Position numbers and translations under genes: made by a program. From positions 1 to 35,478 of the forward strand of contig JAIOQY010000084.1 of assembly GCA_021108435.1 (NCBI GenBank): DNA of 35,478 nt, read 5' to 3'. Source of the DNA: Candidatus Aegiribacteria sp. (lineage in GTDB: Bacteria; Fermentibacterota; Fermentibacteria; Fermentibacterales; JCC-6). The notes under the pieces were generated by a model. The model saw only the letters and a program-made list of their open reading frames with translations. It was not told the DNA's origin and made no database searches. How positions within the stretch are numbered: the stretch's first letter is position 1; every line of letters begins with the position of its first letter. This document shows, one piece after another, positions 26,356 to 34,368 of the stretch.

Positions 26356-27906
26356 CTAATTTCTTGTATGAATGCACAAGTTCGAATCCTGTTTGGGGTA
26401 CCAGACAGAATGCACAGCAGAAATATCACTACTTACAGCACCGGAAGATTTCCAAGCAATATTCGTATTGTAAAGTAAGTCAAAGGGATACTGCAATGAG
26501 GGTTTGATGGTTCCTTCATTTAAGATACAGTTCGATAATAGGTTTTCAAGGAATGGTTTCTTTTCATTGTTTGGTGCCTTAACAAACAGTCTGCCAGCAC
26601 TTTGATTGAGTTCTAAGATTCCTCTTGCGGTACTAAGAGGATCATGTATTGCAGAAGCTTCAAGGAAAGAAAGCTTCTCATTAATTACATCAAGTTCTCT
26701 TCTTATCTCTGCATCCTTCTGATCAAAACGTATCACAGTAATTCTTCCATCCAGCCTATCGTCATACAACACCTCTGAACGTCTCTGAAGTCTCTCACGC
26801 TGAGATGCAAGCCTTACCCGTGCTTCTTCAAGGGTTTTGCGTTCATCTATTGTTTCAGCTTCCAACCATTCAATAAGCAGATCAATTATTCCTTCGTCTA
26901 TTCTCAAAGTTCTAAGGAATGCTGAGAACTGAAGATCAAGTTTCACTTCTCTTACAGATGGCTCTCCATGGTGCCAGCCTTTGTGTCCGGTGCAGTGGTA
27001 GTAAGTGTATTTGCTCTTCTTGCGCTCCGCTGTAATCGCACACCCACAATGACCGCATTTCATTAAGCCGGTATATGCAAATACATATGACTGCTTCCGC
27101 TTCTCTACAGACCGCTCACCAAGCATATCATGTACATTGAACCACAATGAAGCGCTTACAATGGGTTTATGCTTACCATCGTACTCTATGCTGTTCCATA
27201 AGAACTTACCTCTGTATACTGGATTTCTAAGCATCATGTGTATATTGGAATTGCTTACCTTGTTACCTTTTTTCGAACGCAACCCTATTGAGAACAGTTC
27301 AGATGCAATTGTACTTATGGAAACATTGCCTTCAGCATATCTCTCATACATATGCTTTACAAGCGGAGCATTTACAGGATCAGGTACAATGATCTTCACA
27401 CCGCTTGCATTAACGGTGTTTATGTATCCTAGAGGTGCTACAGAAGGATAAAGACCTGCTTCAGCCTTTGCTTTCATGCCTTTTTTAGCTTCAGCACTGA
27501 TGTTACGGCTTAAGTACGCTGCTTGAGCTATTTCAATGTCCTGCATGAAGTGATCAGTAGGAGATGAATCACGTGACATTACCTTGCCTTCACGAACGAA
27601 ATGTATCTCAATACCGGTCTTTTCAATGTCCAGTGCAAGGTAATCAGCCATGTTTCGTGTAAGACGGTCTGTTTTCTCAACGAGAATCACATTGCATTCA
27701 CTATGTTTGTCAATATATGAAAGCATGGTGTTAAAGCCGGTTCGTCCGGTACTCCGCGCAGTTTCAGTGTCAATGTACTCATGTACAACAGTAAAACCAT
27801 GTTGTGCAGCATATGAACGTAGCATTTTAAGCTGCGCTTGTATCGAAAAGCCTTCTTTTTCCTGTTCCACTGTTGAAACACGTGCGTAAATGCACGCGTG
27901 ACGCAT
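26356..27906 (-). CDS. Large serine recombinase (integrase)
   Basis: This 516-residue protein is a site-specific recombinase that integrates and excises elements through a Ser-DNA intermediate. The N-terminal resolvase domain has 'YARVSTVEQ' (catalytic Ser about 11) and conserved Arg. The recombinase domain follows (about 160-260, 'PLGY', 'NPVYRGKFLWN'), then a zinc ribbon ('KCGHCGC ... YYHC') and a coiled coil near 370-420. The start is ATG 27906, five bases after GGGGGG; an ATG 18 bases upstream lacks an SD. The last ~15 codons ('YPKQDSNLCIHTRN') read antisense through a tRNA 3'-end fragment, as expected if the attachment site overlaps the gene end. Confidence 0.93.
   Translation of the reverse strand: MRHACIYARVSTVEQEKEGFSIQAQLKMLRSYAAQHGFTVVHEYIDTETARSTGRTGFNTMLSYIDKHSECNVILVEKTDRLTRNMADYLALDIEKTGIEIHFVREGKVMSRDSSPTDHFMQDIEIAQAAYLSRNISAEAKKGMKAKAEAGLYPSVAPLGYINTVNASGVKIIVPDPVNAPLVKHMYERYAEGNVSISTIASELFSIGLRSKKGNKVSNSNIHMMLRNPVYRGKFLWNSIEYDGKHKPIVSASLWFNVHDMLGERSVEKRKQSYVFAYTGLMKCGHCGCAITAERKKSKYTYYHCTGHKGWHHGEPSVREVKLDLQFSAFLRTLRIDEGIIDLLIEWLEAETIDERKTLEEARVRLASQRERLQRRSEVLYDDRLDGRITVIRFDQKDAEIRRELDVINEKLSFLEASAIHDPLSTARGILELNQSAGRLFVKAPNNEKKPFLENLLSNCILNEGTIKPSLQYPFDLLYNTNIAWKSSGAVSSDISAVHSVWYPKQDSNLCIHTRN
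26376..26403 (+). other. tRNA 3'-end fragment, probable attachment site
   Basis: ACAAG (26376-26380), GTTCGAATC-type T-loop, CCTGT, a 7-base acceptor strand, discriminator A and CCA follow the exact spacing of a tRNA 3' end. The T-stem has one A-C mismatch. No matching 5' half (such as ACCCCAA) lies upstream within tRNA distance, so it is a fragment, not a gene. It overlaps the 3' end of the recombinase gene. Confidence 0.65.
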
Positions 27907-28035
27907 GTTACCCCCCTTGTTCATGTGTATGTTTCCTTTCTGTAAGGCATATGTGTTTTATAGTGAATTGTATGTAATCCCGTAAACACTGCTTACAACC
28001 AATATGTAAAGCATATGTAATCTGTATTTTTCGCA

Positions 28036-28422
28036 ATGGGAATAACATGCTGTAAAGCTTGTTCTCAAGGGTGTTACAGCATGAAAACATATACAGTTGA
28101 ATGGGAAGAGCATTTACAAGGTATGTATTTATGCATTTCACATAGTAAATACTATGGTTTTTCAATGTGCATAACATGCTGTAAAACTCGTTCTCAAGGA
28201 CGTTACCGCATGAAAACATATACAGTTCAATGGGAAGATCATTTACAAGGTTTGCTTTTATGCATTTCACATAGTAAATATTATGGTTTTTCAATGTGCA
28301 TAACATGCCGTAAAACTCGTTCTCAAGGACATTACCGCATGAAAACATATACAGTTGAATGGGAAAAGCATTTTCAATGTATGTTTTTACCCGTTTCGCA
28401 TGGTGATCAGTATTTATTCTGC
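28036..28422. repeat. Three 129-bp tandem repeats with internal dyads
   Basis: Units start at 28036, 28165 and 28294. Units 1 and 2 are close copies; unit 3 diverges in its last third. Each has a ~10-bp inverted repeat with an 18-nt loop (unit 1: CATGCTGTAA at 28046-28055, TTACAGCATG at 28074-28083, perfect) and units 1 and 2 have a second dyad (unit 1: CATAGTA-AA-TACTATG at 28141-28156). Both strands are open across the array, but changes between units fall mostly at first codon positions in the plus frame and show no protein-type bias. A structured, possibly binding or replication region fits better than a gene. The whole gap 27907-28448 has no other gene I can support. Confidence 0.85.
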
Positions 28423-28448
28423 ACGGAAATACACAGTGCGGAGATAGA

Positions 28449-29810
28449 TTAAGCAGCATTGTCAATCTCCTCTATATTGGTGTCTTCCGTTTCAACTGAT
28501 TTGTGTCCCCGATAATCGACATTACCACTTGTTGTTATAGGGTCATTTCGATTATCGGGGATACAAACAGGTTCTTCAGGAGGGTGTGTAAAAGAATCAA
28601 CATACTCTCTTGTTTTATCTGAAAGCCAGAATTCGTTTTCAGTTCGTCCTTGACCGAAAGAACAGTCAAGAACCTTAACAGAATATAGATCACTCGCAAT
28701 TCTCTCATTGGTTCGTTGAGGTAGTCTTGTTATTAACCGTAATTCATTCAGAGTGAAATAGTGATTCTCAGCTGCTTTCTCACGCAGATAGATGGCTTCA
28801 AGTATCTGAGAACGCTGTTCTGGTATGGTATCTAAGGCTACTCTTACAACAGTCTGCCATGCTTCCGCAAGAGAGCATCCTATAGCAATACAACCGCAGA
28901 AAAGACCGTATAGCTGTTTTGCAAGCCTTGCATAGCCTTCAGTGGCATGTATGAACTGAATATCTCTACTATAGCTTGAACGCTCTACAGGAGTCCTACA
29001 GTCTGCAACAAAAGCCGTCAAAGGAGTAATGTAATCATGAATGTAACTCAAGGATTTCATTTGCAGATCAGAATCAGGTTCAAAATCCTGAAATAGCTGT
29101 CCTGCGAGTTCCTGCATTTCCGCTCTTATTTGCTGTTCCTTACCTGATGATCTAAGAGCAGTGCGAGCTTGAACCATCCTCAGATCATCGTTGTTGTAAA
29201 CTCGAATAGTGAGGAATCGGTCTCCCATGACACTGAAAGCGGAACGGTGCTTCTCAATTTCTGAGGTTACAGCTGCAAGAACCCCCAGTCTTCCATGCCA
29301 TTCTTTATGTGTGCCGCCATCATTTCCGAAGTATCTGATAAAGTCACCGTCATAAATTTCTCTAAAAGCACTGAATACTTCAGCAGCAACATCTGGATGT
29401 TTTGAGAGAAGTGATGTCATATCCTTGAAGATTATAAAGCCGAAGTCACCGAACTTCTTAAGGAGTCCTCCTGTTGCACCCTTAACTTTGTCCTTCTTTG
29501 AAGTACCGGAAAGAAGAGAGCTTTTGGTCAGATCACTTACTACTTCCGTGTCGGGAAGATTGTACATTGAACCGAGTATTTCAGTTTTACCGCTTGAAGG
29601 CGGTGCAACCATCATCATCCAGAGAGGGACTTGCTTCAAGTAGTTTGCTGCATATGTGGCAAGAGCAACTCTTACCGGTAAGAGATCTGACAAGGTTAAT
29701 AGTTCAGAAACCTTGTTTTCTATCTCTAGCAGCTTTACCCTTCTATAAGGAAAGCGTATAAAGGAATTCACCGGAGATTCCGGCTTGAAAGTAAGTATTT
29801 CAGCAAGCAT
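28449..29810 (-). CDS. AAA+-like ATPase with C-terminal winged helix
   Basis: The 453-residue protein has Walker A 'APPSSGKT' (69-76), a Walker B-like 'FIIFKDM' (125-131), 'EIYDGDFIRYFG' (151-162), 'AAVTSEIE' as sensor-like region (179-186) and 'GDRFLTIR' (197-204) with a possible Arg finger. Near 340-400 there is a winged helix ('TLNELRLITRLPQRTNERI'). This pattern is found in phage and plasmid ATPases of the replication-helicase type; I infer a role in element replication or maintenance. The tail is acidic. The ATG overlaps the upstream 66-aa gene by 11 bases and follows a GGAGAG SD. Confidence 0.75.
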   Translation of the reverse strand: MLAEILTFKPESPVNSFIRFPYRRVKLLEIENKVSELLTLSDLLPVRVALATYAANYLKQVPLWMMMVAPPSSGKTEILGSMYNLPDTEVVSDLTKSSLLSGTSKKDKVKGATGGLLKKFGDFGFIIFKDMTSLLSKHPDVAAEVFSAFREIYDGDFIRYFGNDGGTHKEWHGRLGVLAAVTSEIEKHRSAFSVMGDRFLTIRVYNNDDLRMVQARTALRSSGKEQQIRAEMQELAGQLFQDFEPDSDLQMKSLSYIHDYITPLTAFVADCRTPVERSSYSRDIQFIHATEGYARLAKQLYGLFCGCIAIGCSLAEAWQTVVRVALDTIPEQRSQILEAIYLREKAAENHYFTLNELRLITRLPQRTNERIASDLYSVKVLDCSFGQGRTENEFWLSDKTREYVDSFTHPPEEPVCIPDNRNDPITTSGNVDYRGHKSVETEDTNIEEIDNAA

Positions 29811-30000
29811 CCTTATACTCTCCTTCCTTCACAGGGAGAGCAGCAGTAGCAGCTTGCTTCTCATTCTCTGAGTGCCATTTGGCAAGCCATCTGAAGTGTA
29901 TTGAAAGCCTTTTCATGGCTACTCTGACTTGTTCTGCGGAAAGTTTGACATTGTAGCATTTCTTAAAGTGCGTTTGGGTTCTTTCTAATAGGTTTTGCAT
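29800..30000 (-). CDS. Small basic helical protein of the element
   Basis: This 66-residue protein, rich in Lys, Arg and His, is not a family I recognise. Its middle ('LSAEQVRVAMKRLSIHFRWLAKW') is helical and amphipathic, which could bind nucleic acid or the ATPase. Its start lies inside a 44-codon gene and its end overlaps the ATPase start, so the three appear translationally coupled. SD AAGGAAGAG lies ten bases upstream of the ATG. Confidence 0.65.
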   Translation of the reverse strand: MQNLLERTQTHFKKCYNVKLSAEQVRVAMKRLSIHFRWLAKWHSENEKQAATAALPVKEGEYKDAC

Positions 30001-30097
30001 GATTGCTTCTCTTCCTTACCCTGGCTTCCTGCTCTAAGCACGGCTCAGGGCGCACTAACTCATTGATCAGCGCAATTGTGATAAAATTTATTCTCAT
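29963..30097 (-). CDS. 44-residue small protein with strong ribosome-binding site
   Basis: ATG at 30095-30097 is preceded by AAAGGAGGAAATTAA, the best Shine-Dalgarno in the element. It encodes 44 residues: a hydrophobic N-terminus ('MRINFITIALINELV') and a basic C-terminus ('RVRKRSNHAKPIRKNP'), ending in TAA at 29963. It overlaps the next gene's start by 38 bases. It may be a real small protein or a leader for coupled translation of the next gene. Confidence 0.55.
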   Translation of the reverse strand: MRINFITIALINELVRPEPCLEQEARVRKRSNHAKPIRKNPNAL

Positions 30098-30137
30098 TTA
30101 ATTTCCTCCTTTTGCATTTGCATTGTTCATTAACAAC

Positions 30138-30416
30138 TCATCCAATATTGTGTATGAGTGCCTTCATTTCCTTTATCGCAGAAATGAGGGAAAGAGGGGG
30201 AACACTGCCTTCACCGTTATAGTAAGCCAGAATGTCACTATTTCTTTCCGGCTTATCTCCAAACTTGAAGATGGTTCGGTTTCCAGACTTACCAAGTCCT
30301 GCAAGCAAATATCCTGTAGATTTCAGGAAGCTTGCCAGATAGAAGTCTGTGGTTTCGTACTCCGGTGGAGACTCTTTGTTAAAGTTCTCTTCTGCATTAT
30401 GTGGGTGCTGAGTCAT
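30138..30416 (-). CDS. Small element protein, DUF5659-like
   Basis: The 92-residue protein has 'TTDFYLASFLKSTGYLLAGL' (about 22-41) and 'RTIFKFGDKP', a pattern I associate with DUF5659-type small proteins of mobile elements, with limited certainty. The function is unknown. The AAAGGAG SD is well placed before the ATG. It lies between the XRE repressor and the small-protein/ATPase genes, 37 bases after the repressor. Confidence 0.6.
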   Translation of the reverse strand: MTQHPHNAEENFNKESPPEYETTDFYLASFLKSTGYLLAGLGKSGNRTIFKFGDKPERNSDILAYYNGEGSVPPLSLISAIKEMKALIHNIG

Positions 30417-30453
30417 AGTTCAACTCCTTTCATAAAAAAAGGTTAATTGTTCT

Positions 30454-30963
30454 CTATCCAATGATATCATTCTCCCAACTGTCCATTAGATCACGAATAT
30501 GGTTGATCACTCCGAGTTGCTTCTCAGAGGGAAGCTTTTCAGCTTCTTTCCTGAGTTCAAGCATTAATTCCTTCCATTCATTCTTAGATATATCTTCTTT
30601 GTCATGTTCACCCTTTAACACAGCTATGAGAAGCATTATGATAACTGTTACTCCAAGCAAATCTCCCATTTTGTCAAATCCTCTTACAGCTTCAGACATC
30701 TTTTCAGGGTGCTTCTTTACTGCATTCATTACATCTGAAGAGATTTTTCCTGAAAGAGAGAGCATGTAGTCCCTGTTACCGCCTAAAGTATCGGCGATGG
30801 CTACTATTTTCTCCTCTGATGGAGGTTTAAAGAGACCTCGTTCAATACGAGATATGTACCCAGAGCCAAGACCGACAATTTCACCAAGCTTGCGCTGGCT
30901 GATGCCTTTAGCCAATCTAAGTCTCTTCATTTCCCGTCCAAAACGTCGATCACTAAGAATCAT
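30454..30963 (-). CDS. XRE-family repressor
   Basis: The 169-residue protein has an N-terminal HTH of the Cro/CI type (about 10-62; 'SQRKLGEIVGLGSGYISRIERG', key part 'GYISRIERGLFKPPS') and a C-terminal helical part with a hydrophobic stretch (about 104-118). The RBS AAAGGA precedes the ATG. A strong promoter lies directly upstream, with a palindrome centred on its -10 box, so it probably represses itself and likely the leftward genes. It is a good candidate for the element's lysogeny-type switch. Confidence 0.88.
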   Translation of the reverse strand: MILSDRRFGREMKRLRLAKGISQRKLGEIVGLGSGYISRIERGLFKPPSEEKIVAIADTLGGNRDYMLSLSGKISSDVMNAVKKHPEKMSEAVRGFDKMGDLLGVTVIIMLLIAVLKGEHDKEDISKNEWKELMLELRKEAEKLPSEKQLGVINHIRDLMDSWENDIIG

Positions 30964-30987
30964 TTAAATCCTTTCTGCATTGCTGAC

Positions 30988-31007
30988 TGCTGATGTATAA
31001 CTCAGCA
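30988..31007 (-). promoter_or_regulatory. Palindromic operator on the repressor's -10 box
   Basis: TGCTGA and TCAGCA arms are separated by eight bases, which contain the -10 box. The half-sites match perfectly. Binding here would block RNA polymerase. A further TGCTGA at 30981 may be a partial extra half-site. Confidence 0.7.
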
Positions 31008-31022
31008 CCAAATCATTGTCAA
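30994..31022 (-). promoter_or_regulatory. Sigma-70-type promoter of the XRE repressor
   Basis: On the minus strand TTGACA (31017-31022) and TATACA (30994-30999) are separated by 17 bases. The -35 is a perfect consensus and the -10 differs by one base. Transcription would start near 30987, about 24 bases before the ATG. Confidence 0.8.
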
Positions 31023-31087
31023 GCCAACTACTCAGTTAATGTGTGATATTCATCTAAATTAGACGATCTGATTTGGGAAGCTAACGA

Positions 31088-33556
31088 TTAAATACCTTTA
31101 GGTTCATCAGTTGAGAAGCGAAGTGTATACTCAAAAAGAGTTTGCGCATCCATTAATGTTCTATCAACTTTTCGACGTATGTTGTCGCTCAACAATGATG
31201 ATGGAAATAGAGTCCATAACTGTGATAAGTAATTAGCAGGATATACAATTGCATTAGATGATATTGCAGAATCAAGACCAGGATTGATGGGATAATGCCT
31301 TAGAATGTCTTCAAGTTTGGTTCTTAATTGTGTATGCAAACCAGTTATTTCAAGCCATGAACTTAGGAGGAGTAAATATCCTAAAAGAATTCTTGGGTAC
31401 TCTTGTGAATTTGCAGCTCGTATATTGGAGTATACTTCGATGATCATCTCGCCAAAGGTACATAGAACGACATCTACAAAGCAACTATTCCTTTCAGTCC
31501 TGAATACAAGTCCAAGAGCAGGAATCGCCATTAGATTCTCGTATTCTGTTAACCAATAACAATCGTTGTCAGGTTCGATTAGGATTTTTGAAGATCGAAC
31601 TGCTAATTCTCGGAAGAATACTCGGAAATATCTAGTAACAGATTCAATCCAATCATGGGTAACACCAATTCTATCATCGATCGAAAGAGTATTGATCCAG
31701 AAAAGAATTGCAATTGCTTTGGACAAATGTGACCATTGTAGTGAGTCTTGATATATGCCGTTGCAAGTAGTCAGAAGTGAATAAACACTGTGGATTTGTG
31801 AAATTTCATCTCTCGCATGAGCTAATGCATACTGAATACTCTCTGGTGAGTTTGGCCTACCTTGTTCATGTAACAGAGAGCTTGTTCTTTCAATTCCATC
31901 AGGTCCAATTTTGCACATACTAACTAGATAGCATTCAAGGAGGTGATCTTGATTAAGTACTGGGTGAATAAGGGGTGGAAAAGGCTCAATAATGACATTA
32001 CAGGGATAATTGTTGAGTTTAACCTTCATAATTGAGCATACTATATCTAACCAATTTCCAATAAATTTTGATTTCAAATGGCCATACTCGATAATATGCA
32101 TGCAGTACTCACGAAACACTCTATTCAAAGCTTCAAGTACAGTATTCATCAATGCAGTATGCCAGTGACTATTGGAGTAAGCGCAGGCTAATCCTATTGA
32201 TTCTAAATGCTTTAGCATTGTGAACTGAACAGAACGTACACGTCCAAGTTTCAACGATTCATTACATACTAAACCTATCGCTAGTACTGCCTTGCTTGTG
32301 GATGCTGTATTTTTTAACCCCAATGTCCAAATCGCGATATGCTCGAGTATCATCAACCAAGGTTCTACTAGGCTGATATTGTTTAGAGTTTCTATTTCGA
32401 TTGATCTACATACATTTAGTGTAATGTTCTTCACACTATCAGTTAAACATTCTAAATACTTTTCCTTGGTCGAATTGGTGCATTCATTAATTAGTTTAAG
32501 GATCTCACTTGTGAGAAAGAGATTAAATTGATCTAAGAAGTTGGTATAGCTACCTCTGAGGAAAAAGTACTTGTATGAGTACTTTGATAATTGATCAAGG
32601 GTAAATGATACATTAGCTACAGTATCTGCTTCTATTCCACGTCTAATAACAACAAGAAGAGGTTCTACTGCCTTAATCGCTTCAAGATAACACATATCTG
32701 GTAGCTGATTCCCTATTACAAAGGATAATGGTTGTGAATAGAAGCCCAGAATATGTGATCTGAATACATGATTGAACCTAGAACCACCAAATATAACATC
32801 AGGTGTATGTAAGTTGAATTTCTTTTTCAGTATAGATTCAGACCGATACCGATATAGTAGCAGCAAGGAAGATTGTTCAGATAATTTGAATGCATATACT
32901 GCATAAGCTATCACTGATATAAATAATATTGCTACAAGTAACAGGGAGAATACAATAAAGCTTGTGTGACCTAGACTGAAGAAAGGTGAGACGACAGCAC
33001 ATAGGAAAATGGCTATAAGAAGCATCCATATTGCTTTAGTTATTCTAGAGAGTGCATTCTTCGCGATTATTTCAGGAACTATTTGAGCAACTCGATTCTG
33101 CACAAATGCTGTTGCTGCAAATGTCATTGGGATAAACATTCCAAGGAAAGACAATAAAACGGATAGTGTTAACATAGTACCTGGAGTGATTTTCTTAGGT
33201 AGAAATCCCGCAAGATGACTCAAATACGTAGGCAAGAGCACAAATCCAATACAGACTAAAAAGAACACAAACCAGAAAGGCATTCCTGGACTACGTGGGA
33301 ACCTCTCACAAAAATCCTTAGTCTTTCTTAAAACTAAATACATTACGTTCACTATTTTCTTAATTGCTCTGATTCTTAAGGCTGGTATAAACGAACAGAT
33401 GATTGGAACCATCATTATAGCAATAGTTAGTATCCTGCTTAATTCGATGAGAGACAGGACATAACCAATAGCAACAGAAGAAATAGTTGCAGATAGGTAT
33501 AAAATTGCGCTTGGGAGCAATGCAAAAGGATTTATATACTGAAAGTCTAAATTCAT
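31088..33556 (-). CDS. Large membrane protein, 6 TM helices plus long soluble domain
   Basis: I do not recognise a family in this 822-residue protein. Six hydrophobic helices are near 11-36, 41-60, 93-112, 127-150, 175-193 and 199-222. The remaining ~590 residues are helical, Leu- and Ile-rich, with no Walker, nuclease, protease or other motif I can find. By the positive-inside rule the basic loop at 61-90 and the 'YRYRSESILKKKF' segment after the last helix suggest a cytoplasmic soluble domain. Codon and base use is more A+T-rich than in the chromosome. Its ATG overlaps the stop of a 2-TM gene (33553), so the two are coupled. It is probably cargo; a defence or superinfection role is only a guess. 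Confidence 0.8.
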   Translation of the reverse strand: MNLDFQYINPFALLPSAILYLSATISSVAIGYVLSLIELSRILTIAIMMVPIICSFIPALRIRAIKKIVNVMYLVLRKTKDFCERFPRSPGMPFWFVFFLVCIGFVLLPTYLSHLAGFLPKKITPGTMLTLSVLLSFLGMFIPMTFAATAFVQNRVAQIVPEIIAKNALSRITKAIWMLLIAIFLCAVVSPFFSLGHTSFIVFSLLLVAILFISVIAYAVYAFKLSEQSSLLLLYRYRSESILKKKFNLHTPDVIFGGSRFNHVFRSHILGFYSQPLSFVIGNQLPDMCYLEAIKAVEPLLVVIRRGIEADTVANVSFTLDQLSKYSYKYFFLRGSYTNFLDQFNLFLTSEILKLINECTNSTKEKYLECLTDSVKNITLNVCRSIEIETLNNISLVEPWLMILEHIAIWTLGLKNTASTSKAVLAIGLVCNESLKLGRVRSVQFTMLKHLESIGLACAYSNSHWHTALMNTVLEALNRVFREYCMHIIEYGHLKSKFIGNWLDIVCSIMKVKLNNYPCNVIIEPFPPLIHPVLNQDHLLECYLVSMCKIGPDGIERTSSLLHEQGRPNSPESIQYALAHARDEISQIHSVYSLLTTCNGIYQDSLQWSHLSKAIAILFWINTLSIDDRIGVTHDWIESVTRYFRVFFRELAVRSSKILIEPDNDCYWLTEYENLMAIPALGLVFRTERNSCFVDVVLCTFGEMIIEVYSNIRAANSQEYPRILLGYLLLLSSWLEITGLHTQLRTKLEDILRHYPINPGLDSAISSNAIVYPANYLSQLWTLFPSSLLSDNIRRKVDRTLMDAQTLFEYTLRFSTDEPKGI

Positions 33557-33876
33557 TCAGAAATTTCTGATTCAGTCTTCTTCATTAACGTAGTTATAAA
33601 GCTAGATGAATTTCTGTATATGCTGATAAGAGCTCTAATAAGAATAAGGAATATGAATACTATTAATAATAAGCCTACAAATAGTTGGCCTTGCATTACG
33701 AGAGGAGTATCAGTCTGCATAAATATTGAGAGACTAAGTGTCATATGATCTGAAGAGCTAGTCTCATTAAATAGCCCGATCAATAGAAGAATGAGAAAAA
33801 CCACTCCGCAAGCAAGAATCACTGCAAGTATCTGAATGATCATATTCACAATGATGCGAAAAATTATCTTAAACAT
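33553..33876 (-). CDS. Small 2-TM membrane protein partnered with the 822-aa protein
   Basis: The 107-residue protein has two long hydrophobic helices (about 10-36 and 63-85), a polar loop between them, and a charged C-terminus. The loop ('NETSSSDHMTLSLSIFMQTDTP') would face outside if both ends are inside. Its stop overlaps the 822-residue protein's ATG by four bases. I infer a two-protein membrane complex. No clear Shine-Dalgarno precedes the ATG. No family recognised. Confidence 0.75.
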   Translation of the reverse strand: MFKIIFRIIVNMIIQILAVILACGVVFLILLLIGLFNETSSSDHMTLSLSIFMQTDTPLVMQGQLFVGLLLIVFIFLILIRALISIYRNSSSFITTLMKKTESEISE

Positions 33877-34064
33877 AATCTATACTTACATACTATAGCA
33901 CATATTGAACTCATCCATACTACTCCATGCATTATCAGGTTCAAGAATCTATTCATTGTTAAAATAATCTAATACATGTAATAATCATCATGCTTCAGCT
34001 GTTTGTCCATACTACATGAAAAAGCATTTTGTGATAGTACGTAATACAATGCTTCAATTTTACA
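33877..34064. other. A+T-rich gap upstream of the membrane pair
   Basis: This stretch should hold the promoter of the 107-aa/822-aa pair, but I see no convincing -35/-10 pair, only TATAGT close to the start. No gene or clear repeat is visible. Confidence 0.35.
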
Positions 34065-34298
34065 TCAATATAGAGGCACATAGATATCATATTGAATCCG
34101 TTTAGGATTAATGAGACCTAGCACTCTGTGAACCGTGACTTCATCATAGTGACCTCTTGTCTTGAATTTACCAGAAAGTCTCATCCTTACAAGTGTCCTC
34201 CAAAGGTGGAAGCTTACATGATACTCATAGGCTTTCAACCTCTCCGCATTAATAGACTGAAGCATATTCGGATTCTGGAGAAGGAACCAGAGTTCCAA
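34065..34298 (-). CDS. Possible small protein of 77 residues
   Basis: A TTG-started frame encodes 77 residues with a charged C-terminal half ('RGHYDEVTVHRVLGLINP'). The start overlaps the 29-nt repeat at 34292-34320 and has only a weak GGAT upstream. It could be a real small gene or the end of a decayed one. An opposing 126-codon frame overlaps it. I have little confidence in either. Confidence 0.3.
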   Translation of the reverse strand: MELWFLLQNPNMLQSINAERLKAYEYHVSFHLWRTLVRMRLSGKFKTRGHYDEVTVHRVLGLINPKRIQYDIYVPLY

Positions 34299-34320
34299 GA
34301 GTATCCACTACGGGGTGCCA
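34292..34320 (+). repeat. Isolated 29-nt GTTC...GGGGTGCCA repeat
   Basis: This copy differs at three of 29 positions from the copy at 35155-35183. It lies about 860 bases from the main cluster, in the gap between the 77- and 179-residue frames. It ends like a tRNA 3' end but is five bases too long between GTTC and CCA to be one. Confidence 0.6.
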
Positions 34321-34368
34321 TAGAAGGGAATGTAGAATGTAGAATCATTGTGGAATATTCTCTGGAGT

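Noticed and set aside
26326-26403. Complete tRNA gene on the plus strand
   Set aside because: Only the T-arm, acceptor 3' strand and CCA fit; there is no matching 5' acceptor, D-arm or anticodon arm.
28036-28422. CRISPR array
   Set aside because: Units are directly contiguous with no unique spacers, too long, and no cas genes are present.
27908-28465. Open frames on both strands across the 129-bp repeats (138 and 185 codons)
   Set aside because: Neither has a good ribosome-binding site, changes between units are not at third positions, and strong dyads explain the conservation better.
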